NCBI GenBank assembly: GCA_020853655.1
Contig: JADYYL010000385.1
Span: 1-5,280 of the forward strand
From: Deltaproteobacteria bacterium
GTDB lineage: Bacteria > Bdellovibrionota_C > UBA2361 > SZUA-149 > JADYYL01
Reading direction: 5' to 3'
DNA length: 5,280 nt
The translations under genes were made by a program, and so were the position numbers. Below, in pieces: positions 1 to 4,207 of this stretch. The notes below the pieces were generated by a model. It saw only the letters and a list, made by a program, of their open reading frames with translations. It made no database searches and had not been told where the DNA came from. The first letter of the stretch is position 1, and each line of letters opens with the position of its first letter.

Positions 1-15
1 ACATCGCCGTTAGTT

Positions 16-32
16 CGGCGCCTCCGGCGCCG
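16..32. repeat. GC-rich hairpin near the left edge
   Basis: CGGCGCC at 16-22 and GGCGCCG at 26-32 form a 7-bp all-GC stem around the 3-nt loop TCC. No T-run follows, so it is at best a weak or Rho-assisted terminator of a gene lying to the left. One + strand frame closes with TAG at 33-35, right after the hairpin, which would fit the tail of an upstream gene. Too little of that frame is visible to call a gene. Confidence 0.3.
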
Positions 33-153
33 TAGTCTCGGGGCGTTTGTCGGACAGTGCGCCATCGTCATCTCGACGGCGTTTGCGCATTGTTCACCCG
101 CGTACAGCGAGCCGCTCGAGGTTCGGGGCGAAGCGACGCCGAGAGGGGCGACC

Positions 154-468
154 ATGACTTTCTCTATTGAGAATGCAGACGGGTGGACAATCGATCGAGC
201 CTGCGTTGGCAAGGTCGTTGAGAAGCTTTGCGAACTTGTGGACATGGGAAGACTCGACCCCGTTCGCACCGAGATCTTCGCTGGCAGCCCCATGGTGCTT
301 GAGATGAAGAAACAACCATACGTTTCCGTGCAGCACGGCGCGCTCAACGTTCTTGTCGGAATCACCGACGGCTCCGACATCATTACGATCGATGAGAAGC
401 GGCGTTACGCCCTTTATCGATTGGGAAGCAAAGATTCGCTTCAATGGACCGGCTGCGTTTCAAAGTAG
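154..468 (+). CDS. Hypothetical protein, 104 aa, function unknown
   Basis: I do not recognise this protein. The ATG at 154 has a good ribosome binding site, GAGGGG at 143-148, five bases upstream, which is the main reason to believe the gene. The product is soluble-looking, with no signal peptide and no membrane helix. Its first half reads as a charged helix (VVEKLCELVDMGRLDP, residues about 21-36). Its second half is strand-like, with alternating hydrophobics (around residues 57-70 and 75-90), suggesting a small alpha/beta fold. Cysteines at 17, 26 and 102 are scattered and form no metal-binding motif. The same frame stays open from ATG back to base 1, so a longer protein starting off the window cannot be excluded. 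The ribosome binding site favours the short form. The next gene starts 222 bases downstream, so they are probably not tightly coupled. Confidence 0.6.
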   Translation: MTFSIENADGWTIDRACVGKVVEKLCELVDMGRLDPVRTEIFAGSPMVLEMKKQPYVSVQHGALNVLVGITDGSDIITIDEKRRYALYRLGSKDSLQWTGCVSK

Positions 469-470
469 AG

Positions 471-494
471 CCTTTCTCCTCCTCTTTCTCTCTC
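471..494 (+). repeat. 24-nt homopyrimidine tract
   Basis: From 471 to 494 every base on the + strand is C or T, starting two bases after the stop codon of the preceding gene. It is followed by CGGGAGCCCGGGC, which contains the palindrome GCCCGGGC at 499-506. It could be a Rho or other termination region for the 104-aa gene, or the weak -35 side of the TATAAA box at 508-513. A mirror-type (H-DNA) structure is possible but not evident. The function is not established. Confidence 0.35.
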
Positions 495-513
495 GGGAGC
501 CCGGGCATATAAA
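485..513 (+). promoter_or_regulatory. Possible sigma-70-like promoter for the 196-aa gene
   Basis: TATAAA at 508-513 matches five of six bases of the -10 consensus. The sequence 17 bases upstream, TTTCTC at 485-490, is a poor -35. A second -10-like box, TAGAAT, lies at 558-563, also without a good -35. Either would give a leader of well over 100 bases before the start at 691. This is a weak call from consensus matching alone. The rest of the 469-690 gap holds no gene that I can support. Confidence 0.2.
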
Positions 514-680
514 TCGGGGAAGCGCGCCGTCCGCTGTGAAATCCTGCCTGTGCCGTGTAGAATTCTGATTGGCTCTCTTTCCAATTATTACCTCCAGTAG
601 AACCCATATGGGGTGACGAGCTTGTGTTGCGGCGATCTTTGCACCGCAGCGATGCAGGCGGGGCTAGGTTAGAGCAGAGG

Positions 681-686
681 GGAGGT
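681..686 (+). promoter_or_regulatory. Ribosome binding site deciding the start at 691
   Basis: GGAGGT at 681-686 is a near-perfect Shine-Dalgarno sequence, within the purine-rich run GAGGGGAGGT. It overlaps the GTG at 685, so that codon cannot use it. The GTG at 691 lies four to five bases downstream, which makes 691 the better start. Confidence 0.65.
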
Positions 687-690
687 GGTT

Positions 691-1281
691 GTGGAGCAAG
701 AGCGGCTCGTTCTCTCGAGATTCATCGCGCAGCGACGCAAGCGAGTTCTCGAGATGGCTCTCGGGTTTCTCACCGTCGTCGGGTCGGCAGCGAAACAGGA
801 ATTGAGCTTTCAGCCAATGTCGGAGCAGGAGCTCGCCGACTTGACTCGTCGAGTTCGGACCGAGGGGATTCTCGAGGGGGAGGCTGTCCAGCGTATCGCG
901 GCGGAGACCGCCCAGGAACGGCGGGAGGAGATTCCAGGCTTGGTGGAGCTTGTCTCAGAAGCTCTCGCCGAGTTGGAGGTCGCGACGATTTCGACGCATC
1001 GTCTCGAGGATCTCTGCAAGGAGATGTCGAGTGCGGCCAGAGGACTCTTCCTTGCGATCGCGTTCACGCCGGAACAGGCGAGCGAAATGCCGGCTGCCGC
1101 GAGGAAGTTCAAAAGGGTCCTCAAAGCGCATCAGAAGTGGGCGGAGTATCTGACAACTCACGATCCGGAAGATGCAGAGACCGCGCAGTTTGCGATGCGA
1201 TTTCGAAGAGTCGGCATACTCCTGGAGAGACTGACGTTTGAACTCGTGCTCGCCGATCGGGGCGAACATTCCGGTTCGTAG
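691..1281 (+). CDS. Hypothetical helical protein, 196 aa, function unknown
   Basis: I do not recognise this family. GTG 691 is chosen over GTG 685 because of the Shine-Dalgarno at 681-686. The product is rich in Glu, Arg, Ala and Leu and has almost no predicted turn formers, so it is probably nearly all alpha-helical. Heptad-like stretches occur at about residues 45-75, 80-105 and 155-190. The only clearly hydrophobic stretch, ALGFLTVVGSAA near residue 22-33, is too short and isolated for a convincing membrane helix. There is no signal peptide. The C-terminus ends in a short polar tail (GEHSGS). Four CTCGAG hexamers fall inside the gene, three of them as Leu-Glu codon pairs, so they reflect codon choice. 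A perfect hairpin 28 bases after the stop suggests that its transcript ends there. A role as a cytoplasmic helical bundle or adaptor is only a guess. Confidence 0.72.
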   Translation: MEQERLVLSRFIAQRRKRVLEMALGFLTVVGSAAKQELSFQPMSEQELADLTRRVRTEGILEGEAVQRIAAETAQERREEIPGLVELVSEALAELEVATISTHRLEDLCKEMSSAARGLFLAIAFTPEQASEMPAAARKFKRVLKAHQKWAEYLTTHDPEDAETAQFAMRFRRVGILLERLTFELVLADRGEHSGS

Positions 1282-1308
1282 CCGTATCTGCGCAGTCGGT
1301 ATCTGGAA

Positions 1309-1332
1309 AAGGAGTCCCTCTGGGGACTCCTT
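1309..1332 (+). terminator. Perfect 10-bp hairpin, probable terminator of the 196-aa gene
   Basis: AAGGAGTCCC at 1309-1318 and GGGACTCCTT at 1323-1332 are exact reverse complements around the 4-nt loop TCTG. Extra A residues lie upstream, and the pyrimidine-rich CTCTC follows rather than a clean T-run. It starts 28 bases after the stop at 1281, the usual place for an intrinsic terminator. It ends eight bases before the ATG at 1341, which argues against that ATG being the start of the next gene. Confidence 0.6.
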
Positions 1333-1544
1333 CTCTCGATATGCGAATCTTCCTTCATCGACGCAGGTTTGTTTTTGGTATTGTTCCCCCGCTCGGCATC
1401 GTTCTCTTAATCATTCGTACCATTGCTGAAGGTCGCGGGTTCGCCGATCGACCGACGGACCTCAATGAGCGTCTCGAATGCATGATGCTGTCGCCAAATG
1501 AGGTAGTATGGCACGACAGCGTGCCTCTACTCGGCACCGTTCGC

Positions 1545-1549
1545 AGGAG
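1545..1549 (+). promoter_or_regulatory. Ribosome binding site supporting the GTG 1554 start
   Basis: AGGAG at 1545-1549 lies four bases before GTG 1554. Neither ATG 1341 nor the ATG pair at 1482-1487 has a comparable Shine-Dalgarno sequence. The spacing is slightly short but similar to that of the 196-aa gene upstream. Confidence 0.5.
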
Positions 1550-1553
1550 CTTC

Positions 1554-2051
1554 GTGAAACGAAATCTCATCCTGATATCAATCTGGCTCGGCGGCTTGCT
1601 CTTGCTCACAGCGGCGTACTACGTGCCCATTCCGTATCCACATCTACCTCAACTGGATGAGTTCGATTGCGAGGAGTCTTCACTGGCCTATACCTGCGCG
1701 CGAGGCTCCATCCTCGGTGCGTTAATGCTGGCGGCGCTTTTCACGATCCTCTTTGGCGCGACACGTCGGGTATTCGATCGAGTGAGGCGCGGGGCACTTC
1801 GGGTCGTTCTGTTTTACTGCTTTGCACTCAGTATTCTCCTCGTCGTTGGTCGCTCAAACTACGAGGCGCTCGTTCATTATCGCGCGATTGCCGCCGGTGA
1901 GTTCCATGGTCTCGGCTCCTTGCGCTTCTTTCATCTCTCGCAACTTTGGTTCGATATGCTTCAAGCGGGAATCATCACGGTGTTCTGCGAGCTTGCCCGG
2001 AGATGTCTTGACCGAGAGGCCTCGGGCGCGAGCGTATCGAGAGCTGAGTGA
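1554..2051 (+). CDS. Small four-helix membrane protein, 165 aa, function unknown
   Basis: I do not recognise the family. From GTG 1554 the protein begins MKRNLILISIWLGG and has four hydrophobic segments, at about residues 4-24, 51-69, 81-99 and 126-148. The basic segment TRRVFDRVRRGALR lies between helices 2 and 3, and RRCLDRE follows helix 4. With the N-terminus inside, both basic stretches are cytoplasmic, which fits the positive-inside rule. Cys39 and Cys48 then face the periplasm in the acidic loop after helix 1 and could form a disulfide. The frame is open upstream to ATG 1341 (236 aa). That form would add a helix near FGIVPPLGIVLLII, flip the topology and put the basic loop outside. It also has no ribosome binding site and abuts a terminator, so I prefer the short form. 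The secreted beta-helix gene begins 101 bases downstream on the same strand and may be cotranscribed. Confidence 0.62.
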   Translation: MKRNLILISIWLGGLLLLTAAYYVPIPYPHLPQLDEFDCEESSLAYTCARGSILGALMLAALFTILFGATRRVFDRVRRGALRVVLFYCFALSILLVVGRSNYEALVHYRAIAAGEFHGLGSLRFFHLSQLWFDMLQAGIITVFCELARRCLDREASGASVSRAE

Positions 2052-2152
2052 GTGCTGACTATCCTCTAGAAATGAAAGAGAAACCCTCCCGCCGGCGGCT
2101 CCCCGAAGATCAAAAAATCGTATTCCCCGGGAAGGAGTGCGATACTACGCAG

Positions 2153-3571
2153 ATGACTCGGCACCTCCTTCTCACGCTTGTTGGTTTCCTAATCACGTCG
2201 TTCGCATCAGCAGCGACGTATGAAGTTGGCCCTGGCAAGCCACATGCCGAAGTCGAGAACGTTCCTTGGGAGAACATCGCTCCCGGCGACACCGTTCTGA
2301 TTCACTGGCGAGCGCAGCCATACGCATCGAAGTTCGTGCTCGCGGTACCTGCGACGCAGTCGCAGCCCTTTGTCCTACGCGGCGTTGTTGGTCCCGGTGG
2401 CGAGCTTCCCGTCATCACCGGAGAGAACGCCCAGACTCGGACAGCCCTCAATTTTTGGAACGAAAATCGCGCGGTGATTAAGATTGGAGGATCGAACAAT
2501 CCCCCCGATGCGACGCCAGCGTGGATCACGGTTGAGAACCTCGACATCCGAAGTGCGCGTCCGCCATTTCAATATTTTAGTCCACGCGGCAACGGCACGT
2601 ATATCAACAACGCCGCGTCAGTCTACGTCGAGAAGGGTCAGAACATCACGATCCGGAACTGCGTGCTGCGCGACTCCGGAAACGGGCTCTTCGTTGCCAA
2701 TCAGTCTTCAAATGTCGTCGTCGAGGGAAACTGGATCTACGACAACGGAAACGTCGGCAGCATCTATGAGCACAATAGCTATACGGAGGCGAACGGGATC
2801 ACATTCCAGTTTAACCGCTATGGGCCGCTGCGCACTGGGTGCCTTGGCAACAATCTGAAGGACCGTTCTGCCGGAACTATTGTCCGCTACAACTGGATCG
2901 AGTCCGGCAACCGACAGCTCGATTTGGTTGAGAGCGGCTCCGCAAGTCTCATCAATCTTCCCTCCTATCGATCGACGTTCGTCTACGGAAACATTCTCAT
3001 CGAACCCGATGGGGCAGGGAATAGTCAGATCGTGCACTACGGTGGTGACAACGGTGACACGTCGACCTACCGCAAAGGCACGCTCCACTTCTTCAACAAC
3101 ACTGTCGTTTCGACGCGCAGCGGAAACACGACGCTCATGCGCCTTTCCTCTTCAGGCGAATCTGCGGATGCGCGGAACAACATTGTTTCGGTCACTGCGG
3201 CAGGTTCTTCGCTTGGGATGATTGATAGCGAAGGGGCGTTGCGCATGCGGAACAACTGGTTCAAGCAGGGTTGGGTGCGAAGTCACGGAAACGCCTCCGC
3301 GAACGTCGTCGACGAAGGTGGCACGATCACACAGGCCGCTCCGGGATTTGTTGACGCCGCAGGGCAGAACTTCCGACTCGTCGCGAGCTCTTCCTGCATC
3401 AATGCAGGAACGTCAAATGCGGCAGGAGCATCCGCACATCCTGTTTTGCGAGAATACCAGTTGCATCGCGGGTCGACGCTTCGGCCGAGCACCGGGACGA
3501 TCGATCTCGGTGCTTTTGAGTTTGGTGATTCCGCCCCGGGGGCGCCGACGGGATTTAGACTTCAGCCGTAA
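2153..3571 (+). CDS. Secreted right-handed parallel beta-helix protein (pectate-lyase-like fold), 472 aa
   Basis: ATG 2153 begins a clear Sec signal peptide (MTRHLLLTLVGFLITSFASA, predicted cleavage before ATYEVGPG). The frame is open upstream to 2048, but that would bury the signal behind 35 polar residues. AAGGAG at 2132-2137 is a rather distant ribosome binding site, 15 bases from the ATG. The mature protein starts with the YEVGPGKP strand and a PGDTVLIHW segment typical of these proteins. Beta-helix coils follow from about residue 125 to 370, with repeated Asn-ended rungs such as ITIRNCVLRDSGNG, VVVEGNWIYDNG, IVRYNWIESGN and LHFFNNTVVS. The segments NNLKDRSAG (233-241) and GNRQLD (252-257) look like the conserved functional face. 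Lys236 with a neighbouring Arg is reminiscent of Lys/Arg catalysis in PL6-type lyases, but this is inference. The C-terminus has the INAG...DLGAFEF closing motif (about 416-457) and then ends at APGAPTGFRLQP. Likely role: extracellular or periplasmic polysaccharide binding or cleavage. The substrate is not readable. Confidence 0.93.
   Translation: MTRHLLLTLVGFLITSFASAATYEVGPGKPHAEVENVPWENIAPGDTVLIHWRAQPYASKFVLAVPATQSQPFVLRGVVGPGGELPVITGENAQTRTALNFWNENRAVIKIGGSNNPPDATPAWITVENLDIRSARPPFQYFSPRGNGTYINNAASVYVEKGQNITIRNCVLRDSGNGLFVANQSSNVVVEGNWIYDNGNVGSIYEHNSYTEANGITFQFNRYGPLRTGCLGNNLKDRSAGTIVRYNWIESGNRQLDLVESGSASLINLPSYRSTFVYGNILIEPDGAGNSQIVHYGGDNGDTSTYRKGTLHFFNNTVVSTRSGNTTLMRLSSSGESADARNNIVSVTAAGSSLGMIDSEGALRMRNNWFKQGWVRSHGNASANVVDEGGTITQAAPGFVDAAGQNFRLVASSSCINAGTSNAAGASAHPVLREYQLHRGSTLRPSTGTIDLGAFEFGDSAPGAPTGFRLQP
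3488..3517 (+). terminator. Terminator-like hairpin inside the 3' end of the beta-helix gene
   Basis: Positions 3488-3497 (AGCACCGGGA) pair with 3505-3514 (TCTCGGTGCT) over ten base pairs including one G-U. The loop is seven bases, and TTTT at 3514-3517 overlaps the stem end. It lies about 50 bases before the stop codon, over the conserved STGTIDLGAFEF coding segment, so it may be a coincidence of coding. If active, it would end some transcripts within the gene. It could also stabilise the mRNA 3' end. Confidence 0.3.
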
Positions 3572-3581
3572 TGGACACTGT

Positions 3582-3595
3582 GCTGCCCAAGCAGC
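3582..3595. terminator. Weak hairpin between convergent genes
   Basis: GCTGC at 3582-3586 and GCAGC at 3591-3595 flank the loop CCAA, with two possible wobble pairs outside. It sits in the 51-base gap between the stop of the beta-helix gene (3571) and the stop of the convergent Cys-rich gene (3623), where a bidirectional terminator is expected. There is no T-run on either side, so the call is weak. Confidence 0.25.
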
Positions 3596-3622
3596 GTCGT
3601 CCCTGTTTCTCCGTGTATCGAC

Positions 3623-3976
3623 TCAACGCTGCGCCGCCAACTCTTCGACCTCGCACAGTTGATTGCGACATATCGCCGCTCTCGGTGGAGCTTCGCACTC
3701 GCAAACCGGCCCACGATAATCAAGACACGCGTCTCGATGAAGTTCCACGAAGGCTTCCTTCGAAGTAGAATTGATCGCAGTTGCATCACAACAGCCATCG
3801 CACTTATACGGGACCAGGATGCACTCGGTAGAACTGGTGCATGACCGCATCTCGCGAGAAGGGATGGTGTCTGTCGACGAGCCTGCGCAAGCCTCCACGG
3901 ATACTCCGAGTGCGAGCAGTGCTACGAAGATTCGCGATCGAGACAAAGAAACAAGAGTATTGCTTAAATATGTCAT
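3623..3976 (-). CDS. Exported cysteine-rich small protein, possible lipoprotein, 117 aa
   Basis: ATG at 3976-3974 is chosen because it places a signal peptide at the N-terminus: SRSR at 12-15, then FVALLALGVSVEAC at about 17-30. The frame runs 44 codons further up, but that would bury the signal. The ribosome binding site is weak. Cys30 could be lipidated, but VEAC is a poor lipobox (Glu before Ala), so ordinary signal peptidase cleavage is equally possible. The mature part has ten cysteines, at 46, 52, 59, 62, 63, 84, 92, 94, 103 and 108, enough for five disulfides. The arrangement CTSSTEC, VPYKCDGCCDATAIN, DYRGPVCEC, PPRAAIC and LCEV matches a small Cys-rich domain I associate with uncharacterised exported proteins of deltaproteobacteria-like bacteria. 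The function is unknown. The propeller-flagellin gene lies upstream on the same strand, 231 bases away, so cotranscription is uncertain. Confidence 0.82.
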   Translation of the reverse strand: MTYLSNTLVSLSRSRIFVALLALGVSVEACAGSSTDTIPSREMRSCTSSTECILVPYKCDGCCDATAINSTSKEAFVELHRDACLDYRGPVCECEAPPRAAICRNQLCEVEELAAQR

Positions 3977-4048
3977 TTGTTTTTCACACCGCGTTGATAA
4001 GGTTGCTAATCGACGGACAGCCGCGTCGTGTGAACTGGTGCCCAACAG

Positions 4049-4069
4049 AATGCCGGCGAGCATTCGCCG
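4049..4069. repeat. Interleaved inverted repeats upstream of the Cys-rich gene
   Basis: On the + strand, AATGC (4049-4053), CGGCG (4054-4058), an A, GCATT (4060-4064) and CGCCG (4065-4069) follow one another. The first pairs with the third and the second with the fourth. CGGCGA with TCGCCG (4064-4069) gives a 6-bp stem with a 4-base loop, and AATGC/GCATT is a competing 5-bp stem. It lies about 75-95 bases upstream of the Cys-rich start, so it could be a leader structure or a protein-binding site. No function is demonstrated. Confidence 0.35.
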
Positions 4070-4169
4070 AGATTGTAATGGAATGCGCCGTTTCGTTGTA
4101 GAGCGCAACTCTCAGAGAACCGAACGACAGGCCTTCCAGGCACAGCCGTGTGTGTTGGATTGTGAGGCC

Positions 4170-4190
4170 TTTGCGGTCGCGAGCCACAAA
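4170..4190 (-). terminator. Weak hairpin after the flagellin stop codon
   Basis: Read on the - strand, TTTGTGG and CCGCAAA can pair over seven bases with one G-U around a 7-base loop, beginning 17 bases after the flagellin TAA. No U-run follows, so it is a poor intrinsic terminator. It may protect the mRNA end instead. Confidence 0.25.
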
Positions 4191-4207
4191 GAACCTAGAG
4201 CAGAAGC

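Larger units (their letters stand above)
3977..4207. other. Intergenic region between the propeller-flagellin and the Cys-rich gene
   Basis: This 231-base gap presumably contains the end of the flagellin transcript and the promoter and leader of the Cys-rich gene, both reading on the - strand. I find no convincing gene. A 67-codon - strand frame (4187-3984) starts at GTG without a ribosome binding site and has no recognisable content. No -35/-10 pair stands out; TATCAA, about 20 bases upstream of the Cys-rich ATG on the - strand, is the nearest -10-like box. The hairpins inside the gap are listed separately. Confidence 0.5.

Noticed and set aside
115..1008. Five CTCGAG hexamers (115, 714, 748, 871, 1003) in the first kilobase, against one later (4800).
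   Set aside because: Three of those inside the 196-aa gene are Leu-Glu codon pairs and the fourth arises from Leu-Ser-Arg codons. The cluster follows from codon preference and composition rather than a regulatory repeat.
624..1241. A 205-codon + strand frame overlapping the 196-aa gene.
   Set aside because: Its translation is a low-complexity Ser/Arg/Gly mix typical of an out-of-frame reading. The 691 frame has a good ribosome binding site, protein-like composition and a terminator just after its stop.
2048..2152. N-terminal extension of the beta-helix gene from the ATG at 2048, overlapping the membrane-protein stop.
   Set aside because: It would place 35 polar residues before an obvious signal peptide, which would no longer be N-terminal. 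ATG 2153 is the sensible start.
4040..4160. Possible integron attC site on the - strand: ATCCAAC (4160-4154) and GTTGGGC (4046-4040) match R'' and R' consensus at a plausible 121-base distance.
   Set aside because: The two boxes pair imperfectly, there are no matching L boxes, and the interior does not fold into the long imperfect palindrome required. Such 7-mers arise by chance.
3984..4187. A 67-codon - strand frame filling the gap between the flagellin and Cys-rich genes.
   Set aside because: GTG start without a ribosome binding site, no recognisable domain or signal, and overlap with hairpins. It fits the gap by chance.
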